Shown here piece by piece: positions 52,140 to 61,871 of a DNA stretch of 64,000 nt; position 1 is the stretch's first letter, and each line of letters opens with the position of its first letter. The DNA lies in the NCBI GenBank assembly GCA_963842975.1, contig CAWJIH010000013.1:92052-156051 (forward strand). Direction: 5' to 3'. A model generated the notes under the pieces. The model was not told the origin of the DNA. It did no database searches and saw only the letters and a program-made list of their open reading frames with translations. Source of the stretch: JACJWR01 sp963842975 (GTDB lineage Bacteria > Actinomycetota > Actinomycetes > S36-B12 > UBA10799). The position numbers were made by a program, and so were the translations under genes.

Positions 52140-52151
52140 GTGTCGAACGTG

Positions 52152-52766
52152 TCACCCCTCAGGTGCATCCGCGGCGTCGATCTCGGCCGCAGCGGCCTTG
52201 GCCTGATCCGACGTCGGCCCGGGGTCGTCGACCAGGACTGTCGCGCGGTAGTAGCGCAGTTCCCGGATTGAATCGAGGACGTCCGCGAGTGCCCGGTGGC
52301 CGCCACGCTTCTCCGGTGCGGCGAAGTAGACCCTCGGATACCACCGGCGCACGAGTTCTTTCAGGCTGGAGACGTCGATGATTCGGTAGTGCAGGTGCGC
52401 GATGAGGTCGGGCATGTCGCGCGACAGGAACGCGCGGTCCATGTGCACGCTGGAGCCGGCCAACGGTGCCTTGCGGGCGTCGGGCACGTGCCCCCGGATG
52501 TAGTCCAGCACCGCCTCTTGAGCCTCGGCCAGCGGGATGCCGGCGGGCAGCTGATCGAGCAGGCCGGATGTGGTGTGCATCTCCACAACGAACGGATCCA
52601 TGTCGACCAACGATTCCGCCGGCGGTTTGATGATGACGTCGATGCCGTCGTCGAGGGGGGTGAGGTTCTCGTCTGTGACGATCGCAGCGACCTCGATCAG
52701 GGCGTCCTTGCCGAGGTCGAGCCCGGTCATCTCACAGTCGATCCACACGATGGGGCCATTGGTCAT
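52152..52766 (-). CDS. orn: Oligoribonuclease
   Basis: 204-residue DEDDh 3'-5' exoribonuclease that degrades dinucleotides, including pGpG from cyclic-di-GMP breakdown. Seen: VWIDCEMTGLD (DE), SSVHMDRAF (second Asp), and GGHRALADVLDSI (His and Asp). Length typical. It follows pxpC by 9 bp and may share its mRNA. With a GGDEF-EAL gene in this window, cyclic-di-GMP turnover is likely in this organism. Confidence 0.96.
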   Translation of the reverse strand: MTNGPIVWIDCEMTGLDLGKDALIEVAAIVTDENLTPLDDGIDVIIKPPAESLVDMDPFVVEMHTTSGLLDQLPAGIPLAEAQEAVLDYIRGHVPDARKAPLAGSSVHMDRAFLSRDMPDLIAHLHYRIIDVSSLKELVRRWYPRVYFAAPEKRGGHRALADVLDSIRELRYYRATVLVDDPGPTSDQAKAAAAEIDAADAPEG

Positions 52767-52775
52767 GGGCCCACC

Positions 52776-53687
52776 CTACGCACCAAGGGCAGGTCGGAGC
52801 CGCACCCTGGTGCCGGGCCGAGCCTGTGCCGTGAGATCGGTGTCGGATTCGGCGACCACGCCGATCACCGGGTAGCCGCCGGTGGTGGGGTGATCCGGAC
52901 CCATGATCACGGGTTGGCCGTCGGGCGGGATCTGCACCGCCCCGCGTACCAGCGGTTCCGATGCGGCTTGCGAGGTGACCGGCAGCGGCGGGCCACTCAA
53001 GCGAATCCCGACCCGATCCGAGGCCGGAGACACGGCCCACTCCAGGTGCTCGAGTTCGTTGCGCCGCAGCTGCAACGCCGCGGACCGGGGGGCGGGGAGA
53101 AGCCGCAGGACAAGTCGCTGCGGCGGAGCCAGGCGAGGCGCATAGTCGGTGGCGGGGAAGGGTCCCACCTCGGAGCCGATGGGCACGTTGTGTCCGGCCT
53201 GCAGCGGCTCTGGACCAAGCCCTGCGAGGGTGTCGCTGGATCGGGACCCGAGCAGCAGCGGCACGTCCCAACCGCCGCGTACGGCCAGGTAGCCGCGAAG
53301 GCCGGATCGGGCTGCGGCGATCCGCACGATGCCGTCGGCCGGCACCGAGATGGTGGTGTGGGCGGCGCCAGGCGTCTGCCTGCCGTCGGCGCGCTGGAGT
53401 GTGATGGCGGCTTCAATGCCGGTCACGGCGATGGTTGCGCGTCGGCCGAACACCAACGAGACCGGGCCGAGGATGAACTCGACTGCGGCGGCACCTGGGC
53501 GGTTGCCCACCAGCCGGTTGGCCAGTCGGTAGGCCGGGCGGTCGAAGGCGCCGGAGCCGGTGACGGCGAGGTGTGCCCAGCCGGGCCGGCCCTCGTCCAC
53601 CAGGATTGCGGAGGGTCCGGGGTCGAGCACCGTAGCGACTGCCGCCTCGGCCGCATAGGGCTCGGGGGAGTCGATCGAGGGAGTCAC
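52776..53687 (-). CDS. pxpC: 5-oxoprolinase subunit PxpC
   Basis: 303 residues of the biotin-dependent-carboxyltransferase-like (KipA/PxpC) family. Seen: LDPGPSAILVDEGRPGWAHLAVTGSGAFD, GLRGYLAVRGGWDVPLLLGSRSSDTLAGLG, GPPLP, and PVIMGPDHPTTGGYPVIGVV, all family motifs. With PxpA and PxpB it cleaves 5-oxoproline to glutamate using ATP. It lies 62 bp after the fused pxpAB gene and 9 bp before orn. Confidence 0.93.
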   Translation of the reverse strand: MTPSIDSPEPYAAEAAVATVLDPGPSAILVDEGRPGWAHLAVTGSGAFDRPAYRLANRLVGNRPGAAAVEFILGPVSLVFGRRATIAVTGIEAAITLQRADGRQTPGAAHTTISVPADGIVRIAAARSGLRGYLAVRGGWDVPLLLGSRSSDTLAGLGPEPLQAGHNVPIGSEVGPFPATDYAPRLAPPQRLVLRLLPAPRSAALQLRRNELEHLEWAVSPASDRVGIRLSGPPLPVTSQAASEPLVRGAVQIPPDGQPVIMGPDHPTTGGYPVIGVVAESDTDLTAQARPGTRVRLRPALGA

Positions 53688-53749
53688 CTTGCCAGCCTAG
53701 GCGCGACCACGGTGCCGCGGTCCTGGATCATGTGCGATGGGAATCAGGC

Positions 53750-55309
53750 TCATACCGGACGGAACCGAACTTTGGACCCGGGGACGATGAGAGTCGGCGG
53801 GGTGCGCGAGGCATCGAACATCTCAGCCTCGGTCTGGCCCAGCAAGTGCCATCCGCCTGGCGAACTGCGGGGGTAGACGGCGGTGTAGCTCGACGCGATG
53901 GCCACGGCTCCGGCAGGAACCACTGTGCGAGGTGTTTCGCGGCGTGGCAGATGCAGCCGCTGCGGCAGCCCGGTGAGGTACGCGAATCCGGGGGAGAACC
54001 CGAAGAAGGCCACTTCATAGGTGGACTGGGAGTGCAGCGCGATGACTTCGTCGGCAGTGATGCCCAGGGCTTTCGCCACCGTCACGAGGTCGGGTCCGAC
54101 GTAGCGGACGTCGATGGTGACGGTCGGCGGTGCTGCGGTCACACCCGCTGGGTCACTGGCCGCAGCCAACTCCCGCCGCTCACCCGCCCACGCCTGCAGG
54201 CTAGGACGGATCAGCGAGAACACCCGGGAGGCCTCGGTTGGGGCGTCGAATCTCAGCAGGACGCAGCCGGTTGCCGGCACAGCATCGAGCAGCGTCTGGC
54301 CGAAGGTCCGGCGCGCGAGGTCGGCCAGCAGCGTCGCAGCGAACCCATCGACGTCCACCAAGACTGCCCGTTCGCCGTACTGATGCGCGGTGATCTGCGG
54401 GCTGCTGGCATCGGCGTCGGCGTCGGCGTCGGATGCGTTCCGGTCAGCAGGGGTCGTGCCGGACCGGCTCGTGGTCGCGGCCACAGCCACCCGCCCCGGT
54501 GACCCAGTGGCGAAATCCGGCTCCGCCACCGCGTCGAAGGTGCCCACGAAAGAACGCAGGGTTGCCCCGGCCGACACCAGCGCTTTGCGCACCAGGCGGG
54601 CGGACCTCACTGCCCCGGGGGTGTCTGAGTGCACACAGATCGAACGGGCCGCCACCGCAACGGCCTGGCCCGTATGTGACGTCAGGAAACCCGTCTGAAG
54701 CCAGTTCGCAAGACGCTCGGCTACGTGGTCGGGATCCTCCAGCACCGCCCCCGGCGTACCCCGTGGCACCAGCAACCCGACGTCGGTGACCGCGCGATCG
54801 GCAAAGATCTCCGGCGCCAAGGGGTGACCCCGTTGCGATGCGAGATTCGCGAGTTCGGTGCCTGCCAGGCAGAGCACGGGAGTTCCGGCGGGAGTTGCAT
54901 CCAGGACCGCGGAGGCGACCTCCGAATCGACCAGGGCAGCGTTGTAGAGCGCCCCGTGCGGTCGCATGTAGTCCACCTGTCCACCGGCAGCCTCGGCCGC
55001 CTCGGACAGCTCCCCCCACTGCTCGCGGAGTTGCTCCGTCAACGTTGCCCGTGCCACCGCCAGCCGTTGCCGACCGAAACCCGCTCGATCCACGTACGAC
55101 ACTTGCGCGCCGATCGCCACCCCTTGACCCACCGCTACCTCGCAGATGGTCCGCATACTGGCGCGATCACCGGCGTGGCCACCGCAGGCGACGTTGGCGC
55201 TGGTGATCACCTCCAGCAGGGCGAAATCCTCGGCCAGCCCCGCCGCACCTGGGCGCTCGCCGACATCGCTCGAGAGATCCACCCACTCGATCCGGGCCGC
55301 CGACGCCAT
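53750..55309 (-). CDS. pxpAB: Fused PxpA-PxpB, 5-oxoprolinase
   Basis: 519 residues. N-terminal part (~1-250) is PxpA/LamB-YcsF: DLSSDVGE, SANVACGGHAGD, YMRPHGALYN and SICVHSDTPGAV. After an Asp-Ala-rich linker (~300-310) comes PxpB/KipI: YGERAVLVDV, VRYVGPDLVTVAKALGIT, EVIALHSQSTYEVAFFGFSPGFAYLTGLP, SPGGWHLLGQT. The two are usually separate proteins, so this is a true fusion: the frame is uninterrupted and both halves are complete. The ATG at 55309 has TACCCT 7 nt upstream. Followed by pxpC, completing the enzyme. Confidence 0.92.
   Translation of the reverse strand: MASAARIEWVDLSSDVGERPGAAGLAEDFALLEVITSANVACGGHAGDRASMRTICEVAVGQGVAIGAQVSYVDRAGFGRQRLAVARATLTEQLREQWGELSEAAEAAGGQVDYMRPHGALYNAALVDSEVASAVLDATPAGTPVLCLAGTELANLASQRGHPLAPEIFADRAVTDVGLLVPRGTPGAVLEDPDHVAERLANWLQTGFLTSHTGQAVAVAARSICVHSDTPGAVRSARLVRKALVSAGATLRSFVGTFDAVAEPDFATGSPGRVAVAATTSRSGTTPADRNASDADADADASSPQITAHQYGERAVLVDVDGFAATLLADLARRTFGQTLLDAVPATGCVLLRFDAPTEASRVFSLIRPSLQAWAGERRELAAASDPAGVTAAPPTVTIDVRYVGPDLVTVAKALGITADEVIALHSQSTYEVAFFGFSPGFAYLTGLPQRLHLPRRETPRTVVPAGAVAIASSYTAVYPRSSPGGWHLLGQTEAEMFDASRTPPTLIVPGSKVRFRPV
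54407..54432. repeat. GGCGTC hexanucleotide array in the pxpAB linker
   Basis: Encodes the Asp-Ala repeats joining the PxpA and PxpB domains. It is identical over 26 bases to the array in the FUSC gene at 17789-17814, although the genes are unrelated. Confidence 0.85.
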
Positions 55310-55474
55310 GCCTCCCAGGGTAGGACGCGACCCCGATGGGCGGTACTCCCGTTGCACACAGACGGTGTGGGCTGGGTTTGGCTCGGGTATTCGCAACCGG
55401 CCGTCTTCGAGCCAGGGTTGACTGCACGAGGAGGCGACGATTGCCGGCACCATGCCGGCCAGGCTCCTTGCGTG

Positions 55475-56213
55475 TCAGTTCACCAGGCCAGCACGGTGAG
55501 CGATGATCACAGCCTGCACCCGGTCGCGGGCGGGCAACTTCATCAGGATTCTGCCCGACGTGGGTCTTTGCAGTGGATTCGGCCACCACCAGGCGAGCGG
55601 CGATCTCGGCGTTTGTCAGGCCTTCGCCGATCAGGGTGAGAACCTCGAGTTCGCGTTCGGTGAGGTAGCGCAGATCCACTGCGTGGGACTCCGCCGATTG
55701 GGCGGCGTTCTTCGGTATCGACGCCTCGGCCGCAGCGAATTTGGGTGGCGACGCAGCGTCTTCGAAGGCCGCGTTGCCCGGAGGGTTTCCCAGCGCGTCC
55801 AGCAGGCGCCGCATGGCGCTCGGAGCGAGGACCGAATCACCAGCAGCCACCGCCTTCACGGCACGGATCAGATCGTCCGGTTCGGTGTCCTTGAGCAGGT
55901 AGCCCGACGCGCCTGCCTGCAGCGCCTGGATCACGGCTTCGTCGGTGTCGAACGTTGTGAGCACCAGCACTCGGGTGGGTATCCCGGTTGTCGCAGCGAT
56001 ACGCGCAGTCGCCTGCACCCCGTCGAGCTTCGGCATCCTGATGTCCATCAGCGCGACATCCGGTTGCTGGTCGACCACCAGGGCGACGCCTTCTTCGCCG
56101 TCGGCGGCCTCCCCGACGATTTCGATGTCCTCCTCAGCCCCCAGCAACATCCCGAGCCCTGCTCGGACTAGGGGCTGATCGTCGACGACAACGACTCTCA
56201 ATGGTGGCGTCAC
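55475..56213 (-). CDS. NarL/LiaR-type response regulator, frameshifted near C-terminus
   Basis: About 245 residues after repair. Seen: receiver domain with VVDDQPLVRAGLGMLL, phospho-Asp in VALMDIRMPKLDGV and the Thr/Lys switch (LTTFD, LKD); a spacer of ~40 Ala-rich residues; LuxR-type HTH (LTERELEVLTLIGEGLTNAEIAARLVVAESTAKTHVG). The frame then shifts at the CCC run 55554-55556; one base fewer gives RILMKLPARDRVQAVIIAHRAGLVN, the conserved ending. The GTG overlaps the kinase stop. It likely controls the divergent ABC transporter. Confidence 0.85.
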
Positions 56214-57437
56214 GGGCGTTCTCCTTTCTGCTGCCCGGCACCGCCGGGCAGGGGGACTCTGGCGGTCACGACGTACTTTCCACCGGTCTGTTCGATTGTC
56301 AGGGTTCCGCCGTAGAGTGCCAGGCGTTCGCGCATGCCGAGTTGACCCGAACCCGCCCCCGGAATCGCCGTGCCGCCGACTGCCGCCCGGTCCACTCCGT
56401 TGCTCACAGTGACCTTGACCCCGTCGGCCGCGTATTGGACGACCACCAGCGCGGCTGACTGGTCGCCGTGTTTCACGACGTTGGTCAAGGCCTCCTGCAC
56501 CACCCGGTAGAGGGCTAATTCGGCGCCTTGGGCCAGTTCGCAGGGTTCGCCCACGACTTCCATCTTGGCCGGTACCCCGCGCGCGGCCAGCCCGTCCACG
56601 AGGGAGGCCAACTCTGGTAGCCCAGGCGAAGGGGCATCCACAGCGGTGTCGCCCGCTGGTGCTCGCAGCACCTCAAGCATGCCGCGCATCTCGGTGAGGG
56701 CGTCACGTGCGGTTCGGCTGATCACTCCCAGCGTTTCCTTGGCCATGGCGGGGTCTCGATCGGCGATTCGCTCGGCGCCCGCGGCCTGCACCGCGACGAC
56801 GGCCAGGGAGTGCGACACGAGGTCGTGGATATCGCGCGCAATGCGGGCACGCTCCGCAGCCACCGCCTGCGCCGCCCGCAGGTCGCGCTCACGTTCGGCA
56901 ACTTCCAGTCGTTCCACAAGTGCCTCGCGGTATTGGCGCTGTGCCCTGATGCCCCGGGCCCAGCCGATGACGCTCAGCAGAGTTACCGAAGCGATGACGA
57001 CGAACGACGATCTGTTCGTAGGCGACGAGCAACCACAACAGGAGTGCCGCGACCGCAGTCGGAACGACCCATCTCCGCACCCATCGGCGCTGGTCGTAGG
57101 CCTCTAGGCAGAACAACGCGGGCGGGAGGAGGAAGAGCCCGGCCGGGACCCCGTCGCCAATCGAAAGCAGGGTCGATGCGACGAGCAGCAGGACGAAGAG
57201 CAGCATCGGCTGTGTTCGGCGCAGGTGCACCGAGAACAACGACGCTACCGCGACAAAGCCGGCGGCCACCGTAATTGGGCTGAATGGCTGCTGATCGAGC
57301 AACGGCACCAGGTAGATCGCCAAGAGTCCCGCGAGCCCCACGTAGAACAGCAGGTCGACCATGCGCGTGGTCCAGTTGGGTGCGTTTGAGAGGTCTGCCC
57401 CTGCCTCGACTCCGGTTTCCGCCACATCACGGATCAT
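56210..57437 (-). CDS. NarL-family sensor histidine kinase, frameshifted
   Basis: About 408 residues after repair. The N-terminal part holds several hydrophobic helices (LLFYVGLAGLLAIYLVPLL and onward); around 57000-57015 the frame shifts, then SFVVIASVTLLSVIGWARGIRAQ continues into the HisKA_3 box ERARIARDIHDLVSHSLAVVAVQA (phospho-His) and the HATPase with LGMRERLALYGG. All motifs are intact, so one inserted base is the only defect. Partner response regulator overlaps downstream; the ABC transporter is divergent 172 bp away. Confidence 0.82.
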
Positions 57438-57609
57438 TCCATCTTGCGAGGTTCGGGGGGTCCACCTGCGGTACTACGTCCACGGACCGATGCCGACCAC
57501 GGAGGGCAGGGGACAAATCCGCCTGCGGGCTGACGCGCCGGGTCGCCATCGCGGAGACGATTGATTCATACCCCGGCGAATACGACCGGGTCACCAGAAA
57601 GGGAACTCG

Positions 57610-58395
57610 ATGACTCCCAGTCTCCAGAACACCGCCACAGCGCACACGCCCGCCGCTACCCCGTCGCCTAGCCCGATCGCAGTCTCGGCCAGGTCGCTGA
57701 CAAAGACCTACGGCACGGGCTCAACTGCGGTCGCTGCCCTTCGGTCTGTCGACCTCGACATCGAACGTGGCCGCTTCACAGCCATCATGGGTCCGTCGGG
57801 CTCTGGCAAGTCGACGCTGCTTCACCTGCTCGCCGGGCTTGACACCGCCACCGAGGGCTCGGTGCGCATCGACGAATTCGACCTTGGATCACTCAGCGAT
57901 AACGCCTTGACCCGGCTGCGACGCGACCGGGTTGGCTTCGTCTTCCAGTCCTTCAACTTGATTCCGACGCTGACTGCGGCGGAAAACATTCGACTGCCGC
58001 TCGATCTCGCAGGTCGCGCGCCCGACCAGGCTTGGTTTGACTATGTCGTCGCCTCGGTGGGCATCACCGACCGGCTGAATCACCGTCCAAGCGAGATGTC
58101 CGGTGGACAGCGCCAGCGCGTCGCCATCGCGCGGGCGCTCATCACCCGTCCGGCCGTGGCCTTCGCCGACGAGCCGACGGGCAACCTTGACTCCGCTTCC
58201 AGCGCTGAGGTCCTGCACATGCTGCGCAATGCTGTCACGCAAGCCGGTCAGACCGTGGTCATGGTCACCCACGACCCGGTCGCGGCAGCTCACGCCGACC
58301 GCGTTGTGCTGCTTGCCGATGGTGTTGTGCGCCGCGACCTGATCGCCCCTGGCCTTGAGGCGATCATCGCCGCTGTGTCCGCTGGGACGGTCTGA
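57610..58395 (+). CDS. MacB/LolD-type ABC transporter ATPase
   Basis: 261 residues. Seen: an N-terminal Thr/Ala/Pro-rich leader (~1-25), Walker A GPSGSGKST, Q-loop VFQSFNLIPTLTAAEN, signature MSGGQRQRVAIARAL, Walker B AFADEPTGNLDS and His in MVTHD, the type-VII exporter pattern. AAAGGG precedes the ATG. It begins an operon with two FtsX-like permeases and is divergent from a two-component system, a layout often linked to antimicrobial-peptide response or lipoprotein handling. Confidence 0.94.
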   Translation: MTPSLQNTATAHTPAATPSPSPIAVSARSLTKTYGTGSTAVAALRSVDLDIERGRFTAIMGPSGSGKSTLLHLLAGLDTATEGSVRIDEFDLGSLSDNALTRLRRDRVGFVFQSFNLIPTLTAAENIRLPLDLAGRAPDQAWFDYVVASVGITDRLNHRPSEMSGGQRQRVAIARALITRPAVAFADEPTGNLDSASSAEVLHMLRNAVTQAGQTVVMVTHDPVAAAHADRVVLLADGVVRRDLIAPGLEAIIAAVSAGTV

Positions 58396-58396
58396 C

Positions 58397-59743
58397 GTGG
58401 CCGCCATCGTTCGACTTTCACTGCGAACCTTCGCCGAGCACCGGAGCCGCTACCTGCTGGGCAGCATCGCGGTCGCGGTAGCCGTCGCCTTCATGGTGGC
58501 GGCCCGCCTGGTGACCAACGCACTTGAAGACCAACTGCAGGCGGCCGGCGCGGACCAATCCGGAGTGTCCGGTTCCATCTTCGTGCTGCTCTCGCTGTTT
58601 GGGCTCATCGTGATTGTCGCGGCCGGGTTCGTCATCTCCAACTCGTTCCAGACCATGGTGTCGGCGCGCACCCGCGAACTCGCGTTGCTGCGCACCGTCG
58701 GCATGCGCGCTAGCCAGGGCTTCTTCGCAGTCACTGTCGAGGGATTCCTCCTCGGCCTGGTAGGAGTCGTGCTTGGGGTGATCCTCGGGACGCTGGCAGC
58801 GTGGGCGGTTATCCAGCAAGCCGTCGAGGGCGCCCGGCTGGTTCTTCCGGGCGTCGGCGTGCTGGTGTTGGCGATCGTGGTCGGGATGGGCGTGACGATG
58901 GCCGCGGTGCTTGTCCCCGCTCGAAAAGCCACCCAGGTCGCGCCGGTCGCGGCACTGTCCACCGCAGAGACCCTCACCGGCGAGCCGTTGAGCAAGGCCC
59001 GTACCGTTTTCGGTCTGGTCGTTTTGCTGGCGGGGCTCGCATTGGCGCTTGCACCGCTCGGCGACTCCGAGGTCGCGCTATTCGCCTTCGTGATCGGCGC
59101 GCTCGTGTCGTTCGCTGGAATGTCACTGCTCGCCCCTGCCTACGTACCTTTCCTCGCTCGGCTGATCGCCGTCGGATCGACTTCCAGGCCTGTCGGCCGC
59201 ATGGCCACCGGGAACCTTGCGCGTGGGCGGCGCCGCACCGCAAATAGCGCCATGGCAGTGGTACTCGGGATCACACTCTTCACCGGGGTGAACGTTGTGC
59301 TGAGCAGCGGAATCGCGATGGCCGAGGCAGATGGCTACACCCAAAACAACGTCGGCGGCATCTATCTACTCGCGTTCGGTCTGACGGGGCTGACCGTTGT
59401 GGTGGGGCTCATCGGCGTGTTGAACACGGTGGTGCTGTCAGTCCGCGAGCGCGCCCGCGAACTGGCCCTGCTGCGCGCGGTGGGCATGACCACCGGTGAA
59501 GTTCGGCGCACGGTAACCGTTGAGGGCTCCCTGATTGGTTTCGTCGGCGTCGTAGTCGGGACTGTCCTCGGAATCCTCGGGGCCGCCGTACTGCTCACCC
59601 GGCTGGGCGCGTCGATACCGCTGGCTCCGGATTGGAGCATCCTTGCCCCGGCCGTGATCGGCACCGCAGCCATCGTCACCGCCACCACCTACGCGGTCGC
59701 CGGCCGGGCCGCCGCCTCCCCACCGGCGCTCGCAACCGCCTGA
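58397..59743 (+). CDS. FtsX-like ABC permease, short form
   Basis: 448 residues, two FtsX domains with eight or so helices and little extracytoplasmic sequence. Seen: SARTRELALLRTVGMRASQ in the first and VRERARELALLRAVGMTTGEVRR in the second, the conserved coupling segment that contacts the ATPase. The GTG at 58397 follows the ATPase stop by one base. The lack of a large periplasmic domain suggests it partners the longer permease encoded next. Confidence 0.88.
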   Translation: MAAIVRLSLRTFAEHRSRYLLGSIAVAVAVAFMVAARLVTNALEDQLQAAGADQSGVSGSIFVLLSLFGLIVIVAAGFVISNSFQTMVSARTRELALLRTVGMRASQGFFAVTVEGFLLGLVGVVLGVILGTLAAWAVIQQAVEGARLVLPGVGVLVLAIVVGMGVTMAAVLVPARKATQVAPVAALSTAETLTGEPLSKARTVFGLVVLLAGLALALAPLGDSEVALFAFVIGALVSFAGMSLLAPAYVPFLARLIAVGSTSRPVGRMATGNLARGRRRTANSAMAVVLGITLFTGVNVVLSSGIAMAEADGYTQNNVGGIYLLAFGLTGLTVVVGLIGVLNTVVLSVRERARELALLRAVGMTTGEVRRTVTVEGSLIGFVGVVVGTVLGILGAAVLLTRLGASIPLAPDWSILAPAVIGTAAIVTATTYAVAGRAAASPPALATA

Positions 59744-59828
59744 TCACGCTTCAAACCCGACCCGCCGATGCTGGCCCCGGCTCAGCTCGGCGGCCGCTCG
59801 GGCCGACCATCACCTCAAGGAGCTCCAC

Positions 59829-61871
59829 GTGTACACAATTTCCGCCACCTTGCGAAACCTGCGCAACGGTGTCTCGCGAGTATTCCTTGGGGGCCTTGCC
59901 ATCGCACTGTCCGTCGCATTCGTCGTGGCCGGGACGCTGGTGGCCGACGCGACCCGGGCGCGGATGATCGAGCCGAGCTTGTCCGTTCCGTTGGGGACCA
60001 CCGGGGTGCTTTCCGCGGAGTCTGGGCGACTGCCTGCTGCGGCGGCCGAACTGGGTGTCGCGGCCACGGATCGCACAGTCGTCGTTCTGGGACCGGACGG
60101 CCAGTCCGAACTTGCTGGGGAGCGGCGGGTATTCGTCGCCGACGATCGCGCCGTGCAGGTGCTTTCCGGCGATCTGCCGGAAAGCGAAGACGAAATCGCG
60201 CTGGACACCAGTGCTGCCCGAATTCTCGGGTTGGACGTGGGAGCCTCAGTGCCGGTGCGCGCCGAGGACGGCTCGGTCGTCGTCATGACGGTCACCGGCA
60301 CGGTTGCGCCCCGCACCGAATACACCGGGGTGGCGACCACCGTCGAGGGCATGCAGCGGTTGCTCGGCCCCGGTATCGATCAGGTTCAGCTGCGCGGTTT
60401 CTCACCCGAGACCGCCGAGGCTGTGGCCAGACTTGGCACCGATGCGCGGTACACGGATCTCCAGGCTCAACTCAGCGCCGAAGCACGGGAATCGAGCGCC
60501 GGGCTGGGCACGTTGGGCGTCTTGCTGTCCATCTTGACCCTGGTGTGCGCAGTGGCCGGTACCTTCGTGATTGCCAACACGTTCTATGTGGTGGCGGCCG
60601 GACGGCGGCGGGAGGCAGCGCTGCTGCGGGCTGTGGGTGCCACCAAGCGTCAAGTGCGGAGCATCTTCGCGGTGGAGGCTGTCGCGCTTGGGGTTGTGGC
60701 GTCAGTGGTCGGTGTGCTGCTCGGGTCAATCGTCGGCATGCTGGTGGGTTACGGGATGGGAGTCCACGTTGCCCCGAGTAGGGGCCTTGTGATTGTCGGC
60801 CTCGTGCTGGGGATGCTGGTCACGCTCATCGGAACGTGGGGTCCGGTGCGTGGAGTCGCCGAGGTTGCCCCGGTGGCGGCGTTGGGTGCGGCTGAAGTGA
60901 CTGAAGCCGAGCGCCCGTCTTCGGTTCGCTTGGCGTTGGTGCTGCCGTTGGTGATCGCCGCAGCGCTCGTTATTCAGGTGCCCATCGTGGGGGCCGTGCT
61001 GGGAGGCCTGCTGACCTTTATCGCGCTTGTGGTCCTGGGGCCGATCCTGGTGCCTCGGGTGGGTTCGATGGTCGTGCGCGGTCGTGGGCCGGTGGCCAGT
61101 CTGGCGAGGGCCAACGTCGTGCGCTACCCCAAGCGCAGCGCACGCACCTCGGTCGCGGTGGTCCTGGGTGTCGCGTTGGCGACCAGCGTCACCGCGCTGG
61201 TGACAGCGGCCGGAAACGTCGCCGATCTGATTCCGCAGTCCGATGTGACGTTCTACGCGCCGACGGTGACAAGCGAGATGGAACAGGTCCTAGGCGGCCT
61301 GCCAGGAGTGGATTCAGTTGTGCCGGTGGGCTCCTCGGAACTGACCCTGACCACCAGCCCGGAGATGACCGACGCTGTCAGTGCTCAGGTGGCCCAGCAG
61401 TTGCCTGCGTGGCCGGGAGCCCGGCTGGGAACCGAGGCGGACCGGGCCGCGGAATACGGCCCCGGGTTGGCGTGGATCACCACAAGCCTTGGCGCAGTCG
61501 CCTTGATGTCCCTGATCGTCGGGTTGCTCGGAGTGCTCAACACGGTGCGGCTCTCGGCGTTGGAGCGACGCAAGGAGTTCGCCGTTCTGCGAGCGGTCGG
61601 CATGACGCGTGGGCAGATGACGCGGCTCGTGGTGGGTGAGGCGCTTGGAATGGCAGGTATCGGGGTTGTGCTCGGCTTGTTTCTCGGCACCGCCACCATT
61701 TACGGGATGCTGGGAATTGGGTCTCTCCTCCTGATCCCACTCATCTCCTGGTGGCTTGTGATTGCCATTTGTGTTGCTGTGGTGGTTGTGGCTGCCGGGG
61801 CTGCCGTGTTCCCGGCGCGGACCGCAGCGCGGGTCCCTCCGGCCTACGCCATGGCGGAAACCTCGGCGTAG
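59829..61871 (+). CDS. FtsX-like ABC permease, long form
   Basis: 680 residues. Seen: helix 1 (VFLGGLAIALSVAFVVAGTLV), an extracytoplasmic MacB-like domain of ~190 residues, three helices with GRRREAALLRAVGATKRQVRS, a second extracytoplasmic domain (~460-550), and three more helices with ALERRKEFAVLRAVGMTRGQM. AAGGAG stands 6 nt before the GTG. Forms the transporter with the two preceding genes; the substrate is unknown. Confidence 0.88.
   Translation: MYTISATLRNLRNGVSRVFLGGLAIALSVAFVVAGTLVADATRARMIEPSLSVPLGTTGVLSAESGRLPAAAAELGVAATDRTVVVLGPDGQSELAGERRVFVADDRAVQVLSGDLPESEDEIALDTSAARILGLDVGASVPVRAEDGSVVVMTVTGTVAPRTEYTGVATTVEGMQRLLGPGIDQVQLRGFSPETAEAVARLGTDARYTDLQAQLSAEARESSAGLGTLGVLLSILTLVCAVAGTFVIANTFYVVAAGRRREAALLRAVGATKRQVRSIFAVEAVALGVVASVVGVLLGSIVGMLVGYGMGVHVAPSRGLVIVGLVLGMLVTLIGTWGPVRGVAEVAPVAALGAAEVTEAERPSSVRLALVLPLVIAAALVIQVPIVGAVLGGLLTFIALVVLGPILVPRVGSMVVRGRGPVASLARANVVRYPKRSARTSVAVVLGVALATSVTALVTAAGNVADLIPQSDVTFYAPTVTSEMEQVLGGLPGVDSVVPVGSSELTLTTSPEMTDAVSAQVAQQLPAWPGARLGTEADRAAEYGPGLAWITTSLGAVALMSLIVGLLGVLNTVRLSALERRKEFAVLRAVGMTRGQMTRLVVGEALGMAGIGVVLGLFLGTATIYGMLGIGSLLLIPLISWWLVIAICVAVVVVAAGAAVFPARTAARVPPAYAMAETSA

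Noticed and set aside
52296..53876. Long plus-strand open frame (526 codons) opposite orn and pxpC
   Set aside because: Its Gly/His/Arg-rich translation has no domain pattern, and the opposite strand encodes two complete known proteins. Typical high-GC antisense frame.
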